DNA of 64,000 nt, taken from positions 124,001-188,000 of the forward strand of contig NZ_FXBS01000006.1 of assembly GCF_900178005.1 (NCBI RefSeq), read 5' to 3'. Positions 53,735 to 63,185 of this stretch are shown here, piece after piece. Numbering within the stretch: the first letter of the stretch is position 1; each line of letters opens with the position of its first letter. Both the position numbers and the translations under genes were made by a program. This DNA comes from Tuberibacillus sp. Marseille-P3662. GTDB taxonomy: Bacteria; Bacillota; Bacilli; Bacillales; Sporolactobacillaceae. The notes under the pieces are model-generated. The model was not told the DNA's origin and searched no databases. It saw only the letters and a list, made by a program, of their open reading frames with translations.

Positions 53735-53773
53735 AAGTGTCTCTTTCAGGTCATTTTAAAGAAAGAGACACTT
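53735..53773 (+). other. Perfect 13-bp hairpin before the permease genes
   Basis: AAGTGTCTCTTTC at 53735-53747 pairs without mismatch with GAAAGAGACACTT at 53761-53773; loop 13 bases. No T-run follows, so it may be an mRNA stability or processing element that keeps binding-protein mRNA in excess, or a leftover of the inserted segment. Confidence 0.5.
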
Positions 53774-53904
53774 AATTGACGAATTATACCATTAATTGAT
53801 AACGCTGACTTAAAGAATAACACCATTTTGCTGTGACCAAAGTTACATATAGCAGCATGTAACTGAGTTGAAGTTTTAATAAACAATGAAAGGTGGCAGA
53901 TGTT

Positions 53905-54774
53905 ATGGCAGCATTGCGACGAAATCTTACTGCTTATGGTTTTCTAATGCCATGGCTATTAGGTCTTCTGGTTTTAACATTAGGATCGTTTTTTTTCTCA
54001 ATTTATCTTGCTTTTACTCATTATGATTTATTATCTGCACCCCAGTGGGCAGGATTGAGCAACTTTAAAAAGATTTTAAGTGATGAACTGTTTTATACTT
54101 CATTAAAGGTCACCATTCTTTATGTTGTTGTATCCGTTCCATTACGTTTAATATTTTCACTCTTAGTTGCCGTTCTTCTTAACCGGGATATAAAGGGAAT
54201 TGGGATTTATCGAGCGCTCTTCTATGTTCCATCGCTGATTGGTACAAGTGTTGGGGTTGCGATTATGTGGAGAAATATTTTTAGTGATGAGGGGCTAGTC
54301 AATGATGTTTTAGGCATGGTTGGCATAGAGGGTGTTTCCTGGATATCGGATCCTCGCTTTGCTATTTATGTGATTTGTTTATTAAGTGTCTGGCAGTTTG
54401 GTTCTGAAATGATCATTTTTTTGGCCGGCCTAAAACAAGTACCAGAAACTCTATATGAAGCAGCTGCAATTGATGGAGCATCTAAAATCGGACAGTTCTT
54501 TCATGTCACTGTTCCCATGGTATCACCGCTCATATTTTTTAACCTAGTCATGGGTACGATTAACGCGTTTATGGTCTTTACTCAAGGTTACATCATTACT
54601 GAAGGCGGACCGATTAATTCAACTCTTTTTTATGTTCTCTACTTATTCAGGCAGGGATTTGAATACTTTAATATGGGTTATGCTGCGGCTTTGGCTTGTA
54701 TATTCTTAGTGATTATTTCTGTGTTTGCAGGCTTTTTGTTTCTTACATCAAAATTCTGGGTCCACTATGAATAA
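53905..54774 (+). CDS. ABC importer permease 1 (YesP-like)
   Basis: 289 residues from the ATG 8 bases after AAAGGTGG; a GTG four codons earlier lies inside that site. Six membrane segments, opening YGFLMPWLLGLLVLTLGSFF. The EAA loop is LYEAAAIDGASKIGQFFHVT near residue 190. It pairs with the next gene, 15 bases on, and with the binding protein upstream. Confidence 0.88.
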   Translation: MAALRRNLTAYGFLMPWLLGLLVLTLGSFFFSIYLAFTHYDLLSAPQWAGLSNFKKILSDELFYTSLKVTILYVVVSVPLRLIFSLLVAVLLNRDIKGIGIYRALFYVPSLIGTSVGVAIMWRNIFSDEGLVNDVLGMVGIEGVSWISDPRFAIYVICLLSVWQFGSEMIIFLAGLKQVPETLYEAAAIDGASKIGQFFHVTVPMVSPLIFFNLVMGTINAFMVFTQGYIITEGGPINSTLFYVLYLFRQGFEYFNMGYAAALACIFLVIISVFAGFLFLTSKFWVHYE

Positions 54775-54789
54775 AGGTAGGTGTCAAAA

Positions 54790-55632
54790 TTGAGTAAAAG
54801 ATTGGAACCTTTGTGGATACACTTGATCCTTATAATATTGAGCATTATTATGATTTATCCGGTTTTATGGATGTTTTTTTCCTCCTTTAAACCGGCATCA
54901 GAAATTTTTTCGACGGCAGGACTTTGGCCGCAGGAATGGACGTTCCAAAACTATATAATAGGATGGCAAGGGGTAGGCGGAGTTGGCTTTGGAACATTCT
55001 TTATCAATTCATTTATTATTTCAACTTTGGTGGTTGTTGGAAGTTTATTTATTGCAACATTAACAGGTTTCGCTTTTGCACGCCTAAAGTTCAGATTACG
55101 AGGGGTCTTTTTTAGTCTAATGTTGGCAACGATCATGCTCCCGTTTCAAATTACACTTATACCACAATATATTATTTTTCATGAATTAAGTTGGGTTAAT
55201 ACCTTTCTTCCATTAGTGGTTCCGAGTTTTTTAGGAGTGAGTATTACACCATTTTTTATTTTCTTAATGGTTCAATTTGTTCGTGGGATTCCAAAAGAGC
55301 TTGATGAGGCTGCTATTATTGATGGTTGCAATACGTTTCAGCTTTTCTGGCGGATTATTTTACCTTTATCAAAACCTGCGCTAATTACCATTTCAATTTT
55401 TGCCTTTTACTGGACTTGGAATGACTTCTTCAGTCAACTGATTTACTTAAGTGATCCGGAGAAATACACGGTGGCAACAGGACTCAATATGTTCTTAAGT
55501 AATACAGGTAATAGTCAATGGGGCGCATTATTTGCTATGTCGATTTTGTCAATTATACCAGTCATCGTTATTTTCTTGATTTTCCAGAAACATTTAGTTA
55601 AGGGCATTGCTACCTCGGGATTGAAGGGGTAG
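54790..55632 (+). CDS. ABC importer permease 2 (YesQ-like)
   Basis: 280 residues from a TTG 8 bases after AAAGGTAGG; a GTG at 54781 overlaps that site and is less likely. Six membrane segments; EAA loop ELDEAAIIDGCNTFQLFWRI near residues 172-191; ends IATSGLKG. No ATPase gene follows. Confidence 0.86.
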   Translation: MSKRLEPLWIHLILIILSIIMIYPVLWMFFSSFKPASEIFSTAGLWPQEWTFQNYIIGWQGVGGVGFGTFFINSFIISTLVVVGSLFIATLTGFAFARLKFRLRGVFFSLMLATIMLPFQITLIPQYIIFHELSWVNTFLPLVVPSFLGVSITPFFIFLMVQFVRGIPKELDEAAIIDGCNTFQLFWRIILPLSKPALITISIFAFYWTWNDFFSQLIYLSDPEKYTVATGLNMFLSNTGNSQWGALFAMSILSIIPVIVIFLIFQKHLVKGIATSGLKG

Positions 55633-55883
55633 TCGCCAAAAATAATGTGTTTATTGCTTAACAACTTGAGAACTGAAAGTGCTGACATCTTCCTGATTGG
55701 AGGTGTGAACCATGAGCATGGAACGCCTGGCATCTCGCTGTCTCTTAATGTCCAGGTAGATGCGTATAAATGAGATGTTGCTTAGGGGTAGGTGGGTGTG
55801 ATTATTAGAAAGGATGGAAGGCTACTGCTTTGGTCACTTTCATAATTCTAATGCAAATCTGCGATTTAAAGGAGCTATAAATA

Positions 55884-58127
55884 ATGGTAGCAAAGTTAAC
55901 TTGTTTTCTGAGGAAGCCAACGTTTTTACTTCTAGGATTTCTTTTAATAGCATCGATCAGTGCACCTCAGTCTGCTGCAAGTGCAGCATCTGAAAATAAT
56001 AGCGAAAAAAAAGTCCGCCAAATTGAATTTCTTAATCGGGGGCTTGTGGCTGTCAAGGTTGAAGATGGCGTCTTTGTAAGTTGGCGTTTATTGGGAACTG
56101 AAGCGAAAGACATTTCATTCAATTTATACCGTGACGGTAAGAAGGTCAATACATCTCCAATAACATCTAGTACCAACTATTTAGATCATGATGGAACATC
56201 ACAATCAACCTATCATGTTCGAGCCGTTCTAAATGGAGAAGAACAATCAAAATCAGAAACAGTGAGTGTATGGGGAAAGCAATATTTATCCGTTCCACTT
56301 CAAAAACCTGAGGGAGGGACGACTCCCGACGATGTCTCCTATACATACAGTGCCAACGATGCTAGTGTAGGTGATCTGGATGGCGATGGTGAATATGAGA
56401 TTGTGTTAAAGTGGGATCCATCTAATTCTAAGGATAATTCGCAATCCGGTTATACCGGTAATGTGTTGATTGATGCCTATGAGCTTGATGGAACCCGTCT
56501 ATGGAGAATTGATTTAGGAAAAAATATCCGTGCGGGTGCGCACTATACACAGTTTATGGTGTATGACTTAGACGGTGATGGTCAGTCAGAAGTTGCTATG
56601 AGAACCTCAGATGGATCGGTTGATGGAACGGGGAAGGTCATCGGTGATCCAAACGCTGATTATCGAAAAGACGACGGTTATATATTGAGTGGGCCTGAGT
56701 ATCTTACGGTGTTTGATGGTAAGACGGGCAACAACCTTGTTACAACTCCATTTTCACCGGCCAGAGGCGATATTTGTGATTGGGGGGATTGCTATGGCAA
56801 TCGCGGAGACCGCTTTCTTGCAGGCATAGCGTATCTTGATGGTGTAAGGCCAAGTCTCATTATGGCTCGTGGATACTATGAAAAAACGATGCTCACAGCC
56901 TATAACTTTAGAAATGGTAAGCTAACGAAATTATGGACTTTTGATAGTGATGATCCTGGCAATGAAGAATATGCTAGTCAGGGAAACCATAATCTAAGCA
57001 TTGCGGATGTGGATGACGATACTAAAGATGAAATCATTTATGGTGCAATGGCCGTTGATGATGATGGAACAGGCCTGTACACAACAGGCTTAGGGCACGG
57101 AGATGCGATGCATTTAGGTGATCTGGACCCCAACAGACCAGGGCTGGAAGTGTTTCAAGTTCATGAAGAGTATCCAAACAAAGCTGGTATGGAATTCCGC
57201 GATGCTGATTCTGGAGAGCTTCTTTGGGGAATTCCAGTTGAGGATTATGATGTCGGAAGAGGATTGTCAGGTGATATTAACCCTAATTATGAAGGAGAAG
57301 AGGTTTGGGCTGTTGACGGACCCTGGAATAGTTCGACAGGTGGCGTCTATACAGCGAAAGGTAAGAAAATTTCAACAAAAATTCCGCCGGCCAATTTTGC
57401 TATTTGGTGGGATGACGATTTACTCCGTGAAACCTTGAACCATAATTGGGATTCACAAAAGAAAGTTGGCGTTGGAACCATTGGCAAATGGGATTATGAG
57501 AACAAGAATATGGTCAATCTGTTAACGGCAGATGGAACTTATTCCAATAATGGCACCAAAGGCAATCCTAGCTTACAAGCTGATATTTTAGGTGACTGGA
57601 GAGAAGAAGCGATCTGGCGGACAGATGATAGCAGTGCTTTGCGGATTTATACAACGACATCCGTCACTGATCACCGTATATATACCCTTATGCACGATCC
57701 GGTCTACAGGTTAGGTGTTGCGTGGCAAAATGTAGCCTATAATCAACCTCCACATACGAGTTTCTATCTTGGTGCCGGAATGGAAAATCCACCGAGGCCA
57801 AATATTTACACAGTTATATCTGCCAATGTAGACATAAAGCCCGAAACTCTGAATTTAAAGAGTAAAGGCGGTAAACAATCTGTCACGGTAAAAATAGCAT
57901 TATCGACTGATGGATCGACTGTTGATGGTTCATCGGTAAACCTGCATGTAAATGGTCAAACGGTTGAAGCTCAGGCCGTATCCAATGGTCGTGTTATTAA
58001 GTTTAATAGACAAAAAATAATAGAAATACTTGGAGAGAAAAATGGGGATGTAGAAATCACCATAACTGGGTCCATGAAAAATGGTGATACTTTTTCTGGG
58101 ACAGATACAATCAGAGTGATTCATTAA
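55884..58127 (+). CDS. Rhamnogalacturonan lyase, PL11 (secreted)
   Basis: 747 residues. Signal peptide to about residue 34 (LLLGFLLIASISAPQSAASA). The PL11 core starts at RQIEFLNRGLVAVKVEDG and runs to about residue 645. It is a beta-propeller with calcium-binding repeats such as VGDLDGDGEYEIVLKWDPSN, YDLDGDGQSEVAMRTSDGS and IADVDDDTKDEIIYGAMAVD, and ends with GVAWQNVAYNQPPHTSFYLG. The last 100 residues (NVDIKPETLNLKSKGGKQSV onward) form an added beta domain, longer than plain YesW. It cuts the rhamnose-galacturonate backbone of pectin by beta-elimination outside the cell. Products would be taken up by the importer upstream. Confidence 0.93.
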   Translation: MVAKLTCFLRKPTFLLLGFLLIASISAPQSAASAASENNSEKKVRQIEFLNRGLVAVKVEDGVFVSWRLLGTEAKDISFNLYRDGKKVNTSPITSSTNYLDHDGTSQSTYHVRAVLNGEEQSKSETVSVWGKQYLSVPLQKPEGGTTPDDVSYTYSANDASVGDLDGDGEYEIVLKWDPSNSKDNSQSGYTGNVLIDAYELDGTRLWRIDLGKNIRAGAHYTQFMVYDLDGDGQSEVAMRTSDGSVDGTGKVIGDPNADYRKDDGYILSGPEYLTVFDGKTGNNLVTTPFSPARGDICDWGDCYGNRGDRFLAGIAYLDGVRPSLIMARGYYEKTMLTAYNFRNGKLTKLWTFDSDDPGNEEYASQGNHNLSIADVDDDTKDEIIYGAMAVDDDGTGLYTTGLGHGDAMHLGDLDPNRPGLEVFQVHEEYPNKAGMEFRDADSGELLWGIPVEDYDVGRGLSGDINPNYEGEEVWAVDGPWNSSTGGVYTAKGKKISTKIPPANFAIWWDDDLLRETLNHNWDSQKKVGVGTIGKWDYENKNMVNLLTADGTYSNNGTKGNPSLQADILGDWREEAIWRTDDSSALRIYTTTSVTDHRIYTLMHDPVYRLGVAWQNVAYNQPPHTSFYLGAGMENPPRPNIYTVISANVDIKPETLNLKSKGGKQSVTVKIALSTDGSTVDGSSVNLHVNGQTVEAQAVSNGRVIKFNRQKIIEILGEKNGDVEITITGSMKNGDTFSGTDTIRVIH

Positions 58128-58228
58128 ATTCGTGTTCAACCTGTACTATTCGTGGAAGGAGTTTTACATTCATTTACAATACTCCCCACTTTCTTTTTGC
58201 AGATCGTTATTTAATAGGAGGGCTTTTG

Positions 58229-59638
58229 ATGGTGCGTACCCAAAAAGAAGCAAAGGATTTACAAATTGCTTATATTGGTGGTGGTTCAAAAGGATGGGCT
58301 TGGGGATTGATGAGTGACCTTGCTATGGAAGAACGCCTATCTGGTACTGTTAAACTTTATGATATTAATTTTGACGCTGCCTATGATAATGCTATGATCG
58401 GTAATTCACTATATGATCGTAGTGAAGTCTCCGGGAAATGGAAATATGAAGCCGTTAGAACAATCGATGAAGCCTTACAAGGTGCTGATTTTGTCATTCT
58501 TTCCATTCTACCGGGGACATTTGATGAAATGGATTCAGATGTTCATCAACCGGAACAATATGGTATCTATCAATCAGTTGGGGATACCGTGGGTCCGGGG
58601 GGGATGGTTAGAGCGTTACGAACGATTCCTATGTATGTTGAAATCGCTGAGCATATAAAAAAAACATCGCCTCAAGCCTGGGTGATCAACTATACGAATC
58701 CGATGAGTCATTGTACTCGAACCCTGTATGAAGTTTTTCCGGATATTAAAGCGGTTGGTTGCTGTCATGAAGTATTCGGAACACAAAAACTGTTAGCTGC
58801 AATGCTTGAAGATTTAAAAGGAATCCGTGATATTGATCGTAGTGAAATTAAGATAAATGTCCTTGGTATTAATCACTTTACTTGGATTGATGAAGCGTAC
58901 TATGAGGATATCAATTTACTTCCGCTATACGAAGAATTTGTTGATAAGTATTACAAACAAGGTTTTGAAGGCGCAGAAGAAGATCATTGGATGAATAATC
59001 ATTTTGCATCTGCAGAGCGGGTTAAATTTGACTTATTTAAGAAATTTGGTTTAATTGCAGCCGCCGGTGATCGGCATTTGGCCGAATTTATGCCCCATTC
59101 ATGGTATTTGCAAAGCCCGGAAAAGGTGAGAGAGTGGAAATTCAATTTAACGAAAGTGAACTGGAGAAAAGAGAATCGAACGCATTTATTAGAAAAAGGT
59201 AAGCGCCTAAAGGATGGCACAGAAACATTTGAACTCAATCCCACAGGAGAAGAAGGGGTTGGCATGTTGAAAGCCCTGCTAGGGTTAGGAGATTTAATAA
59301 CGAATGTTAATCTCCCTAACACAGGGCAGATGCCTGATTTGCCACATGGTTCTGTTGTCGAGACCAATGCTTTGTTCAGTTACGACAGCGTTCGACCTTT
59401 AGTAGCAGGAAAATTGCCGAAGCCAATCAATAATATGGTCGCCCATCATGTTGAAAATCAAGCGATCACGCTTGAAGCTGGGCTAAAAAAAGATAAGAAA
59501 CTAGGATTCCAAGCCTTTGTTCAAGATCCTTTAGTTGATCTTGCTCCTGAACAGGCAGAAGAGCTTTTTGAAAATATGCTTATAAATACGAGTGATTATT
59601 TGCCGGGTTGGGATATATATAATAGCTTATCAGTTTAA
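58229..59638 (+). CDS. GH4-family glycosidase, probably alpha-galacturonidase (LplD-like)
   Basis: 469 residues from the ATG after AGGAGG; a TTG three bases earlier is too close to it. NAD-binding IAYIGGGSKGWAWGLMSDLA near residues 12-31, INYTNPMSHCTRTLYEVFPD near 150, the metal ligands in VGCCHEVFGTQKL near 175 and INVLGINHFTWIDEA near 205. GH4 enzymes use NAD and a metal for an oxidation-elimination mechanism. The LplD-type sequence and its place behind the rhamnogalacturonan lyase point to release of galacturonate from oligomers in the cytoplasm. A 6-phospho-glycosidase is the alternative. Confidence 0.88.
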   Translation: MVRTQKEAKDLQIAYIGGGSKGWAWGLMSDLAMEERLSGTVKLYDINFDAAYDNAMIGNSLYDRSEVSGKWKYEAVRTIDEALQGADFVILSILPGTFDEMDSDVHQPEQYGIYQSVGDTVGPGGMVRALRTIPMYVEIAEHIKKTSPQAWVINYTNPMSHCTRTLYEVFPDIKAVGCCHEVFGTQKLLAAMLEDLKGIRDIDRSEIKINVLGINHFTWIDEAYYEDINLLPLYEEFVDKYYKQGFEGAEEDHWMNNHFASAERVKFDLFKKFGLIAAAGDRHLAEFMPHSWYLQSPEKVREWKFNLTKVNWRKENRTHLLEKGKRLKDGTETFELNPTGEEGVGMLKALLGLGDLITNVNLPNTGQMPDLPHGSVVETNALFSYDSVRPLVAGKLPKPINNMVAHHVENQAITLEAGLKKDKKLGFQAFVQDPLVDLAPEQAEELFENMLINTSDYLPGWDIYNSLSV

Positions 59639-59983
59639 AGATTGTTAGGCTGGATTTATAGAAAGAATAAAGAGGGATGGGGTTGGAATTAGTTTTGAAC
59701 GTAAATGGTTGAGTAATTATTGTAGAGCTGATCTCAAAGGATAAAATGAAGGAACTAAAAATAAAATTTGTTAGACAAGAAGTAAATGTAAAAAAGGCGG
59801 TCTATCAGAATCAGTCTGTTGGTACCCCAAAATTACGAATTTTTGTCTTAAATCATAAATAAAATCACATAAAACAAATAATTATTTTCCAATAAAAAAC
59901 TTTTTGTTGTTGTTTTTGTGTTAGTAATTTGTTAATATGGCTATATAGTAACCAATAATAACTATATTAAGGCGTGAATTGAC
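59639..59983. other. Gap before the DeoR regulator
   Basis: 345 bases, AT-rich. No convincing gene; a 38-codon frame at 59746-59862 has AAAGGA before its ATG, but no recognisable content. TTGTTGTTG near 59905-59920 may belong to the regulator's promoter and resembles half of the operator at 61301. Confidence 0.4.
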
Positions 59984-60790
59984 ATGATGAAGGATACAAA
60001 TACTTCCAAAGATGCTGTTGTTTTTCTTAATGAACGTCAACATAATATTATCGATCTTGTCGAAAAAAAGGGATCAGTCAGAGTAGCGGATCTCAGTAAA
60101 CAATTCGAAGTTAGTGAGGAAACAATTAGACGTGATTTTGAGAAATTAGAAACAGAGGGATTTGTTGAACGGAGACATGGTGGAGCAGTTCGAAGTCAAA
60201 AACAGGACGAGTTAGAAATACCAGCTTTAAAAAGACAAGCAATGAACATTCAGGAAAAAAATATAATAGCAGCAAAAGCTGCATCTATGGTAGAAGATGG
60301 GGACATAGTTGGAATCGATGCAAGTACGACTGGACTACAAATGACAAAATATCTTAAAGACAAAGAAATAACAATTATAACTAATTCAATTGGTGTCACT
60401 TTGGAATTTGCTAAAGAAGAATTGATTCAAGTTATTCTCGTTGGTGGTTATTTGTCAGAAGGTTCTATGTCTCTTGTTGGAAACTTCGCAGAAAGGGTCA
60501 TTCAAGATTATCATGTAGATAAATTTTTCTTTTCTTGTCAAGGGGTCGATTTTAAAAGAGGGATTAGTGAAATACATGAAGCTCAAGCATTAGTTAAAAA
60601 ACAACTTTTTTCTATATCTGAGAGACTGTTCCTATTGGCTGATAACAGCAAATTTGGAGAGAAGTCCTTATTCCGCCTGTGTAATCTTCAGGATATTAAT
60701 TATCTTATTACCGACAATAAAGTGTCCATTAATAAGGTACGGGAACTCAATGATTTAGGTGTTAAAGCATTGATTGCCGATAAAGCATAA
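59984..60790 (+). CDS. DeoR-family sugar-phosphate-responsive regulator
   Basis: 268 residues. N-terminal DeoR helix-turn-helix at about 16-70 (LNERQHNIIDLVEKKGSVRV, VSEETIRRDFEKLETEGFVE, RRHGGAV) and a C-terminal sugar-phosphate-binding DeoRC domain (GIDASTTGLQMTKYL, TNSIGVTLEFA, LVGGYLSEGSMSLVG, LLADNSKFGEKSLF). Such proteins usually repress until a phosphorylated sugar binds. It faces the epimerase-kinase-ABC operon in the same direction and is the likely regulator of it. Confidence 0.92.
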   Translation: MMKDTNTSKDAVVFLNERQHNIIDLVEKKGSVRVADLSKQFEVSEETIRRDFEKLETEGFVERRHGGAVRSQKQDELEIPALKRQAMNIQEKNIIAAKAASMVEDGDIVGIDASTTGLQMTKYLKDKEITIITNSIGVTLEFAKEELIQVILVGGYLSEGSMSLVGNFAERVIQDYHVDKFFFSCQGVDFKRGISEIHEAQALVKKQLFSISERLFLLADNSKFGEKSLFRLCNLQDINYLITDNKVSINKVRELNDLGVKALIADKA

Positions 60791-60891
60791 ACATTTTTAA
60801 TGGGTTCAGTTTAGTCTTGAAAAAGCAACCAACCCTTGGGAGGCCATTTGAAAAAATTGAGTTTATTTTACATATGGTTTCTTGAGGCAAT

Positions 60892-60938
60892 AAAAAGCTT
60901 CCGAATTTGGATATTCACCTAAAATCGGAAGCTTTTTT
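60892..60938 (+). terminator. Terminator of the DeoR gene
   Basis: AAAAAGCTTCCGA at 60892-60904 pairs perfectly with TCGGAAGCTTTTT at 60925-60937, thirteen pairs with the T-tract as the right arm. Confidence 0.85.
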
Positions 60939-60940
60939 AT

Positions 60941-61295
60941 AGGATAAAGGGCATTATTTAACCGTAATTTTCATAGGTATCCTTATATTTACAGTTTGTA
61001 TGCATGTCAGTTTGACTTGAGGTTGATGTTACATCATATCCGTGTCAATGCTTTAATTAACTATTCTTCGCTCTACTTATACCGTTCCTTTGCTTTTTCT
61101 ATAAGTATTCACTGTCTTGAACATCTATTTGTTTGGTGTGTCCCTCCAACAAAATATATCCTCGTTTTGGCTCTTCTGTTTACAAGCTGAATTTTGTTTC
61201 CGTGCATAATTCAATATTCCTAAAGAAAAATGGGCATCAAACCATTGATCTATCAAAACCCAAAACATTGTTCAAACAAAAACCACAAATTCATA
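60941..61295. other. AT-rich gap with no gene recognised
   Basis: About 355 bases between the DeoR terminator and the next promoter. Short frames exist on both strands but have no ribosome binding sites or family motifs. Nothing else seen. Confidence 0.5.
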
Positions 61296-61324
61296 TTGAT
61301 AACAACATTAAGTGTTGTTATAAT
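61296..61324 (+). promoter_or_regulatory. Promoter with palindromic operator in the spacer
   Basis: TTGATA at 61296-61301 and TATAAT at 61319-61324 are 17 bases apart. Between and overlapping them lies AACAACATTAAGTGTTGTT (61301-61319), a perfect 7-base inverted repeat around 5 bases. A repressor bound there would block RNA polymerase; the DeoR protein encoded upstream is the obvious candidate. Confidence 0.65.
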
Positions 61325-61510
61325 AAGTTTAATCCCAAATTTGACACCGGTTACATAATAGTGAATTAAGTTGGTTTTGTGTTTATCGGTTGGTTTTTTG
61401 TTGTGTATCGCGTGAATGATTTTTTGTTTATATAGTGAACTCAAATCATATAATTTTTAACCTATTAATTATCTGAATATTAAAATTATGGTAAATGAGG
61501 GAGTGATAAT

Positions 61511-62200
61511 ATGGCAACTATTGGTCCGTCAATAATGTGCGCTGATATGGGTAGGCTCCAGGAATCAATCATCCGCCTTCATGATGCCAATGTGGACTTT
61601 TTTCATTTTGATATTATGGATGGGAAATTCGTACCGAACTTTACCATGGGCCCTGATATGATTAAAAGTTTGCGCTCACATAGTGGCAAACCGTTTGATA
61701 TTCATCTGATGATTGAAGAACCTGAAAAATACATTGATCTTTTTGCGGATGCGGGAGCTGATATGATTTCTGTACATGCAGAATCTACAATGCATTTGCA
61801 ACGAACACTTCAAGCTATTCGTGGCAAGAATATAAAGGTAGGGGTTGCATTGAATCCTGCCACTCCCCTTAGTTACTTAGACTATATTTGGGACACAATT
61901 GATTATGTTACGCTAATGACCGTCAACCCAGGATTCGCTGGACAGAAATTTATTCCATTAACTCTTAATAAAATTCAACAATTAAAACAGCAGATTGATG
62001 AAAAAAACTTAAATATCACTATTCAAGTTGACGGAAACATTAGTTTTGAAACGATACCGCAAGTCATTGCTAATGGAGCTGACATGCTAGTTTGTGGAAC
62101 ATCTTGTTTGTTTAAAAAAAATCAGACACTGGAAGATGCAACAGCAAAATTAAAAAACTTTATTACTAAAATACCGGAATATTCCCCGGTGAACGCTTGA
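61511..62200 (+). CDS. Ribulose-phosphate 3-epimerase family protein (Rpe/AlsE-like)
   Basis: 229 residues, TIM barrel. GPSIMCADMGRLQESI, the metal-binding FFHFDIMDGKFVPNFTMGPD near residues 33-52, DIHLMIEEPEKYID near 65, LMTVNPGFAGQKFIP near 137, and QVDGNISFETIPQVIANGAD near 175. HFDIMDG with histidine/aspartate is common in D-allulose-6-phosphate 3-epimerases (AlsE) as well as in Rpe. With the ribokinase-like gene and an RbsA-type ABC gene it looks like a catabolic epimerase for a hexulose or pentulose phosphate rather than the housekeeping Rpe. GAGGGAGTG precedes the ATG. Confidence 0.88.
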   Translation: MATIGPSIMCADMGRLQESIIRLHDANVDFFHFDIMDGKFVPNFTMGPDMIKSLRSHSGKPFDIHLMIEEPEKYIDLFADAGADMISVHAESTMHLQRTLQAIRGKNIKVGVALNPATPLSYLDYIWDTIDYVTLMTVNPGFAGQKFIPLTLNKIQQLKQQIDEKNLNITIQVDGNISFETIPQVIANGADMLVCGTSCLFKKNQTLEDATAKLKNFITKIPEYSPVNA

Positions 62201-62225
62201 TTTTTCAAAGAGAGGGGGATGGATC

Positions 62226-63173
62226 ATGTGTATTACCGTAGTTGGAAGTATCAACACCGATGTTGTGGCACTGACGGATGATTATCCTCAACGAGGGGAA
62301 ACCAGATTCGGAAATTCAATAGATTATTTGTCAGGGGGTAAAGGGGCAAATCAAGCAACATCGGTTGCAAAATTAAGTAAGGGCGTAAAGATAATTGGCG
62401 CGGTTGGCAATGATCTTTATGGCGATAGATTGATTGATAGTTTAAACGAAAACGGGGTAAGTACCCATTTTATTAAAAGATCTAATACATTCTCAACAGG
62501 TACTGCCATTATAACGATAGATCAAACAGCGGAGAATACCATGCTAGTATTAAAAGGAGCAAATGATGATTTGCTGACAGACGATATAGAAAAGGCGTTT
62601 GAAAATATAAACGATAGTGACGTTCTTCTTGTACAAATGGAGGTTCCACAGGATACTGTGATTCGTGCTATGCAGCTAGCAAAACATAAAGGAATGCAAG
62701 TGATCTTAGATCCGGCTCCTGCGGAGGGTATTACTGTAAAAGCATTAGAGTATGCGGATGTGATAACCCCTAATCGCCAAGAAACAAATCATTTAATTGG
62801 TATTGATGTAACAAATATTGAAACCGCTGTCAGTGCAGCAAAAGCATTTGAAAATATGGGCGTCAGCAATTCCATCATTAAAATGGCTGATAAAGGCTCC
62901 GTCGTTTATCGGAGTGGTCACTGGGAGTATATTGAGCCGATTAATGTTCAACCACTTGATACTGTTGGTGCTGGTGATGCTTTTGCAGGTGCTATAGCAT
63001 GCAGTATTTCCGATGGCTATGATCTCGTTGAAGCAGCCAAATTTGCGAATATTGTTGGTGCACTAAAAGTTACAAAATTAGGGGCACAGACAGGAATTCC
63101 AACACTAAATGAGGTTCATGCATTTTGCGAGGAAAGAGGATTAACTTGTTCTCAGTTAGAGGCAACAAGATAA
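62226..63173 (+). CDS. PfkB-family ribokinase-like sugar kinase
   Basis: 315 residues. VVGSINTDVVALTDDYPQRG at the start, DYLSGGKGANQATSVAKLS near 37-55 (substrate-binding GGKGANQA), DPAPAEGITVKALEYADVIT and PNRQET near 170, and the catalytic DTVGAGDAFAGAIACSIS near 243. Closest in pattern to ribokinase. It phosphorylates a free sugar entering by the ABC transporter encoded next. RBS AGAGAGGGGG; 25 bases after the epimerase gene. Confidence 0.9.
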   Translation: MCITVVGSINTDVVALTDDYPQRGETRFGNSIDYLSGGKGANQATSVAKLSKGVKIIGAVGNDLYGDRLIDSLNENGVSTHFIKRSNTFSTGTAIITIDQTAENTMLVLKGANDDLLTDDIEKAFENINDSDVLLVQMEVPQDTVIRAMQLAKHKGMQVILDPAPAEGITVKALEYADVITPNRQETNHLIGIDVTNIETAVSAAKAFENMGVSNSIIKMADKGSVVYRSGHWEYIEPINVQPLDTVGAGDAFAGAIACSISDGYDLVEAAKFANIVGALKVTKLGAQTGIPTLNEVHAFCEERGLTCSQLEATR

Positions 63174-63185
63174 AGGGGGTTACTT

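Larger units (their letters stand above)
53552..53904. other. Gap inside the importer operon
   Basis: 353 bases between the solute-binding gene and its first permease. It contains the remnant at 53600-53695 and the hairpin at 53735-53773. A YesOPQ-like operon would usually have a short gap here, so the extra length is an insertion or duplication scar. Confidence 0.6.

Noticed and set aside
55674-55687. TGAAAGTGCTGACA as a cre site
   Set aside because: It lacks the central CG step that CcpA sites almost always keep, so it was left out of the cre list.
55712-55759. 15-codon frame after GGAGGTG upstream of the rhamnogalacturonan lyase gene
   Set aside because: Too short and without recognisable content; no pairing structure or codon run typical of an attenuation leader.
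59746-59862. 38-codon frame before the DeoR gene
   Set aside because: It has a fair ribosome binding site, but the length is within chance for AT-rich DNA and no family pattern is visible.
61253-61444. 63-codon minus-strand frame over the promoter at 61.3 kb
   Set aside because: AT-rich, no ribosome binding site, and overlaps a near-consensus promoter and operator.
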